Source of the DNA: Pseudoalteromonas rubra
GTDB lineage: Bacteria > Pseudomonadota > Gammaproteobacteria > Enterobacterales > Alteromonadaceae
DNA: 64,000 nt
Direction: 5' to 3'
Assembly: GCF_005887115.1 (NCBI RefSeq)
Contig: NZ_PNCJ01000005.1
Span: 1 to 64,000 of the forward strand
The position numbers and the translations under genes were made by a program. Each line of letters begins with the position of its first letter. Position 1 is the stretch's first letter. The notes under the pieces are model-generated. The model was given only the letters and a program-made list of their open reading frames with translations. It was not told the DNA's origin and searched no databases. This document shows, piece by piece, positions 48,438-56,871 of this stretch.

Positions 48438-49706
48438 ATGCGTTCATTACTCGTCGCAACACTTCTGGCAGCCTGTTGCATTAGCAATGCTACAGCCTCC
48501 ACCAAAACAGATGATAAGCAAAATGTTCTGACGCCAGAGCAAATACAGCAGGACATAGAGCATTTTATTGAGTATGTCCGGCTCGGCTATGCCTACCGTG
48601 ATGACAAACCGACCGATTTTGCCACTTTTGCGCAGTGTATTCGTCATCAAAGTGTTGAACTCAAAACTAAGCTGCAACTGTCAGGCCGGCTCAATCATTG
48701 TCTGGAACATTGGTTTGATCATCACGCTGACGTCACACCACGGCCAAAAGACTATTATCTGCCAATGCCCACGGCCACAGGCTTGTGGGCACAGTGGCGC
48801 AATGGACAAGCAACTATCACTGCGGTTCCCTTTGCCGAATCAGCTTATCAGCAAGGCTTTCGCGCTGGTATGCAAATCCTGCGTATTGATGGCACTGCCG
48901 TCGAACAAGCCATTGAACAGGCTAATGTTTCAGGGTTCGACACGGCAAAAAGCTGGACACTCAACCGGCTATTGACGGGTAAACGTAATCAAACTCTTTC
49001 ACTGGAAGTTCACTGGCTTGGTAAAACCGAAATAAAGCTGCTGGATATTGAAGCCATTGTAAAAGATGTGATTGCAGAAAAACCCCTGCTGACGCAAAAA
49101 CGCATTGGCACAGTGGGCTATATTCGCCCGGAAAACAGCCTGGGCAATAATGCGCTAATCGGCGCTTTTGACGAGGCAATGGAGCAACTGAAAGATACCC
49201 GGGCCATGATCCTCGATTTACGCCACACGCCCAGTGGCGGCAATACCGAAGTGGCGAGAGGCATTATGAGTCGCTTCATTAAAGCTCGTCAGGCATATCA
49301 AACACATGAGTTAGTCTCTATCGAACGAGAGTTTGGCGTGAAACGCGCCTGGCAGGAGTTCGTGTATCCACGTGGCGACTTCCAGTATGACAAGCCGTTA
49401 ATTGTACTTTGCAACAAATGGACAGGCAGCATGGGGGAAGGACTAACGATTGGCCTGCATGGCATGAAGCGGGCAACGGTCGTAGGCACACAAATGTCGC
49501 AACTGCTTGGGGCCATTTACGGTGAGACCCTGCCCCATAGCCAGCTCAATTATATGTTACCCAGAGAAAAGCTCTACCACGTTGACGGTACACCCAGAGA
49601 AGCATTTATCCCTGATATCGTGATTGAACAGCGACAATACAATCAGGAGCAGGACGCCACGCTACAGGCTGCACTGGACTGGCTCAACAAGCCTCAGGCA
49701 GACTAA
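48438..49706 (+). CDS. S41-family serine peptidase (exported)
   Basis: 422 residues with a signal peptide (MRSLLVATLLAACCISNATA). The C-terminal S41 fold is visible: GTVGYIRPENSLGNNALIGAF, LDLRHTPSGGNTEVARG, and the catalytic Ser in NKWTGSMGEG. A short PDZ-like region precedes it (QGFRAGMQILRIDGTA). It resembles tail-specific or C-terminal processing peptidases rather than Tricorn. It follows the unknown membrane protein by 8 bp. A leader-peptide gene starts about 100 bp downstream; a role in its processing is possible but only inferred from position. Confidence 0.88.
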   Translation: MRSLLVATLLAACCISNATASTKTDDKQNVLTPEQIQQDIEHFIEYVRLGYAYRDDKPTDFATFAQCIRHQSVELKTKLQLSGRLNHCLEHWFDHHADVTPRPKDYYLPMPTATGLWAQWRNGQATITAVPFAESAYQQGFRAGMQILRIDGTAVEQAIEQANVSGFDTAKSWTLNRLLTGKRNQTLSLEVHWLGKTEIKLLDIEAIVKDVIAEKPLLTQKRIGTVGYIRPENSLGNNALIGAFDEAMEQLKDTRAMILDLRHTPSGGNTEVARGIMSRFIKARQAYQTHELVSIEREFGVKRAWQEFVYPRGDFQYDKPLIVLCNKWTGSMGEGLTIGLHGMKRATVVGTQMSQLLGAIYGETLPHSQLNYMLPREKLYHVDGTPREAFIPDIVIEQRQYNQEQDATLQAALDWLNKPQAD

Positions 49707-49809
49707 TGCGTAAAAAATGTTACAAATAGGCAATTGCTGGTTCGTTCTTTACCCGCTAAGTTGAAGGTATTGCTGAAAAAAGCAACACAATTCAACTAAG
49801 GAAAAGACC

Positions 49810-49979
49810 ATGAAATTACAATTAAACAAAGACATGTAAAGCAGCTGTCGAACGAGGCAAAAGGACTGGACGCTGGATTGACGCCCCGGGTGGGTGGTGC
49901 GGCACCACCGCCAAGCCATTTTTGTGTCACCGATAGTCAGTGTAACACTCACACATTTGTGACTTTTTATTGCTACTAA
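49810..49979 (+). pseudogene. Frameshifted leader peptide (fifth family member)
   Basis: ATG at 49810 with AAGGA upstream starts MKLQLNKDM and stops at once. One base is missing at the same part of the leader as in copy 3: restoring it gives HVKQLSNEAKGLDAG, LTPRVGGA, a proline stretch, and a three-Cys core (C-x5-C-x8-C) ending in Tyr and TAA at 49977. The terminator-like hairpin TGACCCCG/CGGGGTCA (49991-50011) follows. It is either a recent pseudogene or an assembly error. Confidence 0.65.
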
Positions 49980-49990
49980 CAGGCGTTGTC

Positions 49991-50014
49991 TGACCCCGCT
50001 TGTCGGGGTCATTT
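49991..50014 (+). terminator. Terminator after leader peptide
   Basis: TGACCCCG (49991-49998) and CGGGGTCA (50004-50011) form a perfect 8-bp stem with a 5-nt loop, followed by TTT. It ends the small transcript and lies just before the convergent amidohydrolase stop. Confidence 0.7.
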
Positions 50015-50034
50015 ACACCAGCTCACAACTGATG

Positions 50035-51150
50035 TTATTGGCATATCTCAGGCGCCTGATAGCTTAGTCCCATTAAGTCAAAGTAATTCTGACCCAGTGC
50101 AATATGGCGAAACGCCTCATCGCTGAGGTACTGATTAATACGACTGTTGATCTCGACTTCGCGCACATAATCCCGGTACTTGTAACCTTTTGCTGCAACA
50201 AAATCACTGCCGGTCAGAATGCGTGTGGCATAACGATTAAAAAACGCCACGTACTGCGCTCGAATTGCCGCATGACGAAAATAAGCCTCGTATAAAACGC
50301 GCCAGGAAATGTCCAGCATCAGATTGGGATACGCATCCAGCAAGCGGGAAAGGATCTCAATGTGTTGTTGCGGATCCATCCTGGTTTGCTCCCTCGACAA
50401 TCCCATATGAACCCAAACAATCGGGTTATCCGGATACTGAGCCAATACAGTTTCCATTAAATGTAAGTATTTGGTTGGCTCAGTATCAGAGCCAATGTCA
50501 GCATGTATTGACAAAGGCATGGGCGGACGGCCCTGATCAGGCGCACGCAGTCTGGCCATAAAAGGCGCCCAGTCTGCAATACGTTCTACAGGGGTTGCCT
50601 GATGAGAATGATCAAACAATGCCTGTTTCACTAAGTTGACCTCTCCCATCCAACCAAACGCAGGCCCAAACTCTTCATCGAGCAATGTCATTTGTTGCAC
50701 TATGTGATGCGGTTTACTCAGATCAGGAAAGCTCATAGACAAAGTCAGGTGCGTCTCTGTGGTCGGGTGCAGCAGCGCGTTCGATGCGTTGATCACATCA
50801 TTTCTGATAGTTGGCTTAATTTCACCGGTTGGACAGTTTGAAAAGCGCTGACAACCACTTTGGGCGCTAAACATTTGTCCAATGCCAAACGCATTGACGA
50901 ATAAGACCCCAGCGCTGTGGAAGTAACCAACAAGCTCTGTGTAGGGCACAGCCTCCCCCCCAAACGGACGGAAATGCACATGGGCATCGACCACAAATGT
51001 ATAAGGCTGAGTTGCCCTGTCATAACATGCTTGTGCAGAACTGGTTTCATACTGCGTCAGCTTACGTCCAGCTCCCGGGGACTGACAGGCTGTTGTTAAT
51101 GACGCCATAGCCACCAAGCACATCGCTGCACACGACCTCTTTATCCTCAC
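50035..51150 (-). CDS. Lipoprotein amidohydrolase (metal-dependent)
   Basis: About 371 residues. The start is GTG at 51150, with a perfect AAAGGAG 7 nt upstream, giving a lipoprotein signal ending in lipobox LTTAC. The mature protein has the amidohydrolase metal motif VDAHVHFRPFG, later His residues (SIHADIG, WVHMGLS) and the C-terminal Asp region LTGSDFVAAKG. This suggests the amidohydrolase_2 family, some of whose members are decarboxylases or hydrolases. Residues QTRMDPQQHIEILSRLL also fit. The product could act in the periplasm or at the outer membrane. Substrate unknown. Confidence 0.85.
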   Translation of the reverse strand: MRIKRSCAAMCLVAMASLTTACQSPGAGRKLTQYETSSAQACYDRATQPYTFVVDAHVHFRPFGGEAVPYTELVGYFHSAGVLFVNAFGIGQMFSAQSGCQRFSNCPTGEIKPTIRNDVINASNALLHPTTETHLTLSMSFPDLSKPHHIVQQMTLLDEEFGPAFGWMGEVNLVKQALFDHSHQATPVERIADWAPFMARLRAPDQGRPPMPLSIHADIGSDTEPTKYLHLMETVLAQYPDNPIVWVHMGLSREQTRMDPQQHIEILSRLLDAYPNLMLDISWRVLYEAYFRHAAIRAQYVAFFNRYATRILTGSDFVAAKGYKYRDYVREVEINSRINQYLSDEAFRHIALGQNYFDLMGLSYQAPEICQ

Positions 51151-51320
51151 TGTAATTCTCCTTTGGGAGTCTGGGAGTGGTAATTCCGGACCAACCGTCC
51201 GGTTTCGCAATTGTATCCAGCACTAAATATATAACCTTTTGTTATTGTTATACAATTTTTATGGACCAATCTTTGCTGTAGACTAAGCCTTGATCACTGA
51301 CCGTTCAATGGATATCCGCT

Positions 51321-53732
51321 ATGCCACAGTGCTACCGTGACTTTATCTGGTTTACCTGTTTACAACCAGCACTCATGCAACTGCGCCGACAGCCTCGCTG
51401 GGCTTTAAGTATGCTCGTCTTGCTGACGCTGACACTCAGCGCCGTGTTATGTGTTGCAGCCCTGCTGTACCATATCTGGTTTAAACCCCTGCCCTATCCG
51501 CAGCCCAGTGCTATTTACCAGCTTGAGCATCAACGCCAGGGCTCAGCTACCGAACTCCACGATAGTGGCTGGCCTTACCCTGCCACATCTCAGCTACTAA
51601 CCGAGCCGCATCTATCTCAACAGAAAGCATTGCCAGCAGATCCAATTTTGGCTTTTTACTATGCTGAAGAAGTACCACTGACGTCGATATATACAGAGAA
51701 AATAAAAACAGCGTATCTCAGTGGTGACTGGCAAGCCCTGCTGGGAGTTGAGTTTGTGCATGGGCAGGGAGATCATTTTATGGCGGCCCCAGAGGAGCAA
51801 CAAGCTGGGGCTGTGATCAGCTTTGCGTTATGGCAAGAAGCCTTTGGTGGCACACCAGATATCTTGCGGCAACACATCAATATTAACGGCGTTATTCATC
51901 CTGTTCGGGGCGTAGTCAGTCAAAATTATCAACCACCCGAGCTATTCAAAGCAGGCTGGCAACCACAGTTGTGGCTCCCATGGCGCTACAATAATTCCGA
52001 GTACAAGGGGTACTGGCAAAGCCCGGATCCAAATATTCGGGTTCTGATCCGCTCTGATGCCACGCAAATTGCGCTCACACATCTGCAAAGTGCAGTGAAT
52101 GAAAGCGCTTCCCTTCATGCTCCCCCGCAGCTTGCAGATTGGCAAACGCAACTCACGGTGCAGACCTTAACCCGAGCACTGCGTGGCGACCACCCAATCA
52201 TACTGATTGTATTTGCCTGTACCCTCGCCTTGCTGCTACTGGCAAGCCTGAATCTGGCCCAGCTATTTTTGCTCCAGTTACTACAAAGCCGCCATCAGTT
52301 AGCTGTACGCAGCGCGGTTGGCGCAAAATACGGCACTATTCGCAATACCTTACTGTGTCAGCTAATTTTGTTGATCGCACCTGCGATCATGCTCTCTCTC
52401 TGGCTAACGACTCTGGTACTTACACTGAGTTCAGCCTGGCTATCACAGTTTATCTATCAGAGTGAACACCTGACGATAACCTTTCCTGTTGTGCTACTGG
52501 CCTGCGTATTAGGCTGCGCAATTCTGGGTTTGTTCATGCAACTAAGTCGCGCCCATTGTCGGCCCGCCAATCTGTTAAACAGCCTTAAACGCAGCGGCAA
52601 GGGCCAGGCACAGCAACTGTCACAGGCAACCATCAGGCGCTTTGTTGCCTCGCAGGTTTTGCTGGTGTCGTTGACCCTGTTAGCCTGTTCTCAGCTTGTC
52701 TGGGATAGCCTCAAACAGCTAACCCACCCCCTTGGTTTCGATGCAAGCCAAGTTTACGAACTAGAATTTAGTGTCGCCACACTGGACTGGCAAGGCTGGT
52801 CAGCCTACGCCCCCATGGCCAAAGCCTTTAAGCAGACACTGCTGCAAGAGCCGGGCGTGTTATCAGTCAGCTTCGCCCGTTCGCCACTTAAAGATGACTT
52901 TCAGTTTAAAATCACCGCGCCGTGGCAAGATGTCAGCTACCTGCCCTTTCACCGCAACGTCGACCAGGATTACTTTGAGGTTTTGGGCCAACACCTTGTC
53001 GCTGGGCGCACATTCACCCGGGAGGACATTGAGGATGAGAATCCAGTGGTGATCGTCAATCAAACATTCGCTCATCAGCTAGGTGGCGAAGTCATTGACA
53101 AAACCGTTAATATTGATGGAGCGCATGCCCTGCGGATCATCGCAGTTATCGACGATTTGCAGCTACCAGGTAAGCCTGTATCACCACCACGCTTTTACCT
53201 GCCCAATTACGGCAGCGCCACATATATGCTGGTCAAAGTGATGCCCGGACTTACATTGAGCAAAACGCAACTCAATACGCTGTTGCAACAACAACACCCG
53301 CAGTTTGTACTGACACAATGGCGCGCGCTGGCAGATGAAATAACACACGCGCATCAGTATCGGCGCATCACGTCGCTGTTACTGATGTTTATCAATGCGC
53401 TGATCCTAATCATTACAGCTTATGGCGTCTACAGCTTGCAAAGTTACGCCGCATACCTTCAACAAGGGGTTGTCAAAGTACATCTCATGCTAGGTGCAAA
53501 ACGTCGTCAGGTACTTGTCGCACGGCTTTACGCTTTTCTGCAACCCGCACTGCTCAGTGTTTTGCTTGCAGGAGTCGTCCTGGCATTTGCATGGCCCTGG
53601 CTGAACACCTTGATGGCGTTTTCACCCGACCTCATGCTGGTTGCGATAAGCTTCTGTAGCGTAATCGCTACCTTAGTCGCTATCAGCCTGGTCACAGCCA
53701 GACAGTACGTGCCTGTAAAGCGATTAGTTTAA
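51321..53732 (+). CDS. Orphan ABC-type permease (FtsX/MacB, duplicated)
   Basis: 803 residues with two copies of the MacB-periplasmic-core plus FtsX layout: helix near 30-50, a periplasmic domain (about 55-270), FtsX membrane segments (about 290-430), a helix near 440, a second periplasmic domain (about 460-660), and the final FtsX segments (about 690-800). The opening FKPLPYPQPSAIYQLEHQ is typical of the large ADOP-type permeases. Unlike most such proteins it has no ATPase gene beside it. Such systems export peptides or antibiotics or modify the envelope. It is divergent from the amidohydrolase, with 170 bp between. Confidence 0.85.
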   Translation: MPQCYRDFIWFTCLQPALMQLRRQPRWALSMLVLLTLTLSAVLCVAALLYHIWFKPLPYPQPSAIYQLEHQRQGSATELHDSGWPYPATSQLLTEPHLSQQKALPADPILAFYYAEEVPLTSIYTEKIKTAYLSGDWQALLGVEFVHGQGDHFMAAPEEQQAGAVISFALWQEAFGGTPDILRQHININGVIHPVRGVVSQNYQPPELFKAGWQPQLWLPWRYNNSEYKGYWQSPDPNIRVLIRSDATQIALTHLQSAVNESASLHAPPQLADWQTQLTVQTLTRALRGDHPIILIVFACTLALLLLASLNLAQLFLLQLLQSRHQLAVRSAVGAKYGTIRNTLLCQLILLIAPAIMLSLWLTTLVLTLSSAWLSQFIYQSEHLTITFPVVLLACVLGCAILGLFMQLSRAHCRPANLLNSLKRSGKGQAQQLSQATIRRFVASQVLLVSLTLLACSQLVWDSLKQLTHPLGFDASQVYELEFSVATLDWQGWSAYAPMAKAFKQTLLQEPGVLSVSFARSPLKDDFQFKITAPWQDVSYLPFHRNVDQDYFEVLGQHLVAGRTFTREDIEDENPVVIVNQTFAHQLGGEVIDKTVNIDGAHALRIIAVIDDLQLPGKPVSPPRFYLPNYGSATYMLVKVMPGLTLSKTQLNTLLQQQHPQFVLTQWRALADEITHAHQYRRITSLLLMFINALILIITAYGVYSLQSYAAYLQQGVVKVHLMLGAKRRQVLVARLYAFLQPALLSVLLAGVVLAFAWPWLNTLMAFSPDLMLVAISFCSVIATLVAISLVTARQYVPVKRLV

Positions 53733-53738
53733 AGATGT

Positions 53739-53763
53739 AAAGGGGGTTGCCACCCCCTTTTTA
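53739..53763. terminator. Bidirectional terminator, permease / MATE
   Basis: AAAGGGGGT (53739-53747) pairs with ACCCCCTTT (53752-53760) around TGCC, with T on the plus side and T from the A run on the minus side. It ends both the permease and the convergent MATE gene. Confidence 0.8.
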
Positions 53764-55161
53764 ATGCTGGCTTTGGCTGAGAGCCCTGCCATGTCGCAAC
53801 CGTGCTACATCACGCCACAGCATAGGAGCAACAATCAATGTCAGGACCAGGTTAGACACAGGTACAGACAGCCACACCCCATCAACACCTAAATACTCAG
53901 GCAAGAAGAACAAAAAAGGCACCTGAATGGCCATGTTCCCAAGCGAAATCAATAAAGACTTCGCCCCCTGATCCAACGCCACATAATACATCGCCGCGAG
54001 GAATATAAACCCGTCCAGAAAAACCATAGAAAGGTGCAGACGGGCGCCTTTTTGTGCCTCATTGAGCAGAGCTTTCTCCTGAGAAAAAAGCGATACAATG
54101 CATTCCGGGAACAGATTCAGACACAACACGATGACAAGCCCAACCGACAGGCTAACCTGACAAGCCAGCTTCAATGTTGCGCTAATTCTCTCTATCTGCC
54201 CCGCCCCGTAATAGTAACTGATCGGCGGTTGCATCCCACTGGCAACTCCCTCAGCAAAAAAGTAGTAAATCACACCAATGTAGCCAATCAGCGCAAATGC
54301 CGCGACATGCAGGGGCTCACCATACATCAGCAACTGTTTGTTATGTAACGCAGTAATAAAGGCAAAATAAAGGAACATCACAAGCCCGGATGCCCCCTGT
54401 ACCAGGGTGCGCCCGGCCAGATTGAAACAAAACCTCAGGCTGGCAGCCGTCAACTTAACACCCGCTTTTGCTGAACAAAAATAGCGTAGAGCCAACACCC
54501 CAACCAGAGACTGTGATACCACACTTGCCCAGGCGGCACCGGCAAGCTGCCACTGCAACAGCACGATAAAAACGTAATCCAGAACAATATTAATGACTGC
54601 GCCAAAGATCAGTAAGCGCGTGGCGACCCCCGGACTGCCATCATTGCGAATAAGCATGGGCAAAGCCCCCGCGGCCATGGTTGCCACAGCCCCCCAGCCA
54701 AATACCGACAGATAACTGTGCCCAAACCTGAGCACATCACCACTGGCGCCCTGTAAATCCAACAGTAGGGTGCCGCTGGCATACAGCGCCAAACTCGTGG
54801 TTGCAGCCAGTATCAGCAGTAGCCAAACACTGGTCGTCAACACAGCTTGCGCCTGTACTGCATCTTTCGCACCGCGAAACATAGACAACAAGCTCCCCGC
54901 GCCAATCCCAACCAGGGTGCCAAGTCCCGCAATCAACCCCACCACAGGCCAGGCAATATTAACGGCTGCAAGTCCATCGGAGCCGATAAAATGGCCCACA
55001 AAGACCCCATCCACAACCTGATATAAGCCATTTACCATCATCGCCGCCACGGCCGGGATAGTATAACGCCAGAAAGCTCTGGCAACTGACTCATTGTGTG
55101 GTTCAGCGGACCCTTTTTGATCTTGACCGAGCACTGGCAGCTCGGCATCACGTGTTTGCAT
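53761..55161 (-). CDS. MATE family efflux transporter
   Basis: About 466 residues with twelve hydrophobic segments. The family fold is visible in FWRYTIPAVAAMMVNGLYQVVDGVFVGHFIGSDGLAAVNIAWPVVG. Subtype is nearer to DinF/MepA-like multidrug pumps than to eukaryotic MATEs. GGGG lies before the ATG at 55161 and a GTG lies at 55173. It is divergent from a LysR gene, a common arrangement for drug pump control. The coupling ion (Na+ or H+) cannot be told. Confidence 0.92.
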   Translation of the reverse strand: MQTRDAELPVLGQDQKGSAEPHNESVARAFWRYTIPAVAAMMVNGLYQVVDGVFVGHFIGSDGLAAVNIAWPVVGLIAGLGTLVGIGAGSLLSMFRGAKDAVQAQAVLTTSVWLLLILAATTSLALYASGTLLLDLQGASGDVLRFGHSYLSVFGWGAVATMAAGALPMLIRNDGSPGVATRLLIFGAVINIVLDYVFIVLLQWQLAGAAWASVVSQSLVGVLALRYFCSAKAGVKLTAASLRFCFNLAGRTLVQGASGLVMFLYFAFITALHNKQLLMYGEPLHVAAFALIGYIGVIYYFFAEGVASGMQPPISYYYGAGQIERISATLKLACQVSLSVGLVIVLCLNLFPECIVSLFSQEKALLNEAQKGARLHLSMVFLDGFIFLAAMYYVALDQGAKSLLISLGNMAIQVPFLFFLPEYLGVDGVWLSVPVSNLVLTLIVAPMLWRDVARLRHGRALSQSQH

Positions 55162-55207
55162 AAAATTCCCCACTCACTGCGAATACCCGCTATTATGCTT
55201 TTTTAAC

Positions 55208-55244
55208 GGATGAGTTAAAGTTAGTTACCATCCGCTTTTCGGAT
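55208..55244. promoter_or_regulatory. Inverted repeats between MATE and LysR genes
   Basis: CGGATG (55208-55213) and CATCCG (55229-55234) form an inverted repeat with a 15-bp spacer, and ATCCG-CTTTT-CGGAT (55230-55244) gives a second one sharing the centre. It lies in the 98-bp region between divergent start sites, the natural place for the LysR operator. Confidence 0.5.
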
Positions 55245-55259
55245 ACTTTGGAGCACCCT

Positions 55260-56135
55260 ATGCACTGGACACTCGACCAACTGGAAGCCTTTGTCACAGC
55301 CGTCAGAACCGGCTCTTTTTCTGCCGCAGCCCGGAAACTGGGCAAAGCACAATCGCGTATCAGTACAGCCATCGCCAATCTCGAAACCGATCTGGGCTTT
55401 GAGTTGTTCGACCGCTCTTCGAGACTGCCGATATTAAATACTGCCGGGCATGACTTGTTTGCAGAAGCAGAGGCCGTGCTGATGCAATGTCAAAGGCTGC
55501 AGTCCAGAGCACTCTCAATGAGCTGTGGAGAAGAAGTCTCGCTGACTGTCGCCATGGATGAAGCCGTTCCTATCAATGCTTTCGAAACCATGTTTGAACG
55601 GCTATCACATCAATTTCCCTTGTTAAAGCTATCGATATTAAACGGCTCACAAGATGATATTGCCGAATGGGTCGAAGAACAAAAAGCCGAACTGGGGATT
55701 TTATTTCATCAAAAGCCCCTTTCTCAGAATCTGGATTTTACTCCGCTGGGGCGCTTTGAACAGAGGTTGATAGTGGCGCCTACTCATCCCCTGGCATCCT
55801 GTCCATGCCCGACCGTGGAACAGCTCAATCAACATCGACAGCTGGTGATCCGCGACCGTATTGGTAACAACCAGTCTCAGGCGATCTCCTCGCACCACTG
55901 GCACATCGACAGTTATTACTACATAGTAGGCTTGGTACTCAGGGGCATTGGCTGGGCAATGGTGCCTGAACATGTGGTTAAATCACATTGGTTTAATGAA
56001 GCCGTAACCACTTTATCAACGCGCAATATTCCAGGCTCTTTGACAGTAGATATGGGCCTGGTCAGGCGCAGAGACAAAGCCAAAGGCCCGGTTATCCACT
56101 GGCTGTACGACGCCACTATGTCAATGATGTCCTAA
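55260..56135 (+). CDS. LysR family transcriptional regulator
   Basis: LysR regulator of about 291 residues. HTH: AFVTAVRTGSFSAAARKLGKAQSRISTAIANLE, followed by an effector-binding domain (VTVAMDEAVPINAF, SYYYIVGLVLRGIGWAMVP). The ATG at 55260 has TTTGGAG upstream; an upstream TTG at 55248 is disfavoured. It is the probable regulator of the divergent MATE pump. It overlaps the convergent GlxA-like gene by 4 bp at the stop codons. Confidence 0.9.
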   Translation: MHWTLDQLEAFVTAVRTGSFSAAARKLGKAQSRISTAIANLETDLGFELFDRSSRLPILNTAGHDLFAEAEAVLMQCQRLQSRALSMSCGEEVSLTVAMDEAVPINAFETMFERLSHQFPLLKLSILNGSQDDIAEWVEEQKAELGILFHQKPLSQNLDFTPLGRFEQRLIVAPTHPLASCPCPTVEQLNQHRQLVIRDRIGNNQSQAISSHHWHIDSYYYIVGLVLRGIGWAMVPEHVVKSHWFNEAVTTLSTRNIPGSLTVDMGLVRRRDKAKGPVIHWLYDATMSMMS

Positions 56136-56701
56136 AGCCAGTTATAGTCCATCTGCCGGGCGGTTTTTTCCGCCAGTTTCTTGCCAAAGTGAAGCTTGAC
56201 CAGCTCAAGACTCATGTCTATTCCTGCCGATATCCCAGCTGAGCTGGTAAAATTCTGATCCATAACAAACCGTGTATCCTTAAGCACTTTCAAGTGTGGG
56301 TATTGTGTTTGTAACAGATCCACGTCATCCCAATGCGTGGTTACAGACTTGCCGTCAATCAGGCCTGCTTCGGCGAACAAAAACACCCCGGTACAAATAG
56401 ACGCACATCGTCGCGTGTGGGTCGCGGTTTCAGCCAGCCATGCCAGCACTGACGTGTTGTTAACGACATGCTGATGTTGCCCCCCTGCAACAACCAATAA
56501 ATCAAATCGGGGATGACCATGGATGCTGTAGTGCGGGTTCACAGACAGGCCGCCACGACAACTGACCGGCGCATGGCTGGGAGCGATAAGGCTAATGTTT
56601 ACGGGCTCGTCGACAAAACGTGCTGCCGTACTGAACACTTCAAATGGGCCGCTAAAGTCTAGCACCTCAACGCCATCGTAAATAAAGATACCGATTTCCA
56701 T
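56132..56701 (-). CDS. DJ-1/PfpI family protein, GlxA-like without HTH
   Basis: About 189 residues with only the GATase-like domain: EIGIFIYDGVEVLDFSGPFEVFS, VAGGQHQHV and the nucleophile elbow SICTGVFLFAEAGL (Cys). Unlike GlxA/FtrA regulators it lacks the AraC domain, so it may be an isonitrile-hydratase-like or other enzyme. A longer frame reaches 56761, but the leading 20 residues match no family start. It is convergent with the LysR gene with overlapping stops. Confidence 0.8.
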   Translation of the reverse strand: MEIGIFIYDGVEVLDFSGPFEVFSTAARFVDEPVNISLIAPSHAPVSCRGGLSVNPHYSIHGHPRFDLLVVAGGQHQHVVNNTSVLAWLAETATHTRRCASICTGVFLFAEAGLIDGKSVTTHWDDVDLLQTQYPHLKVLKDTRFVMDQNFTSSAGISAGIDMSLELVKLHFGKKLAEKTARQMDYNWL

Positions 56702-56871
56702 TGAATGATCCAGAATAAGGAAGTTTTTGAGCTCTCTTAGTTTAGCGCAGATCTTAGCCATTCATATCTTTTTACACTTTGATTTTGGCTATTAATCGAA
56801 TCCTTATTGCACTTTGATGAAATAGTCTTTTAGTATGCTGACACTAAAATACCAACAAGCGAAAGCCAACT

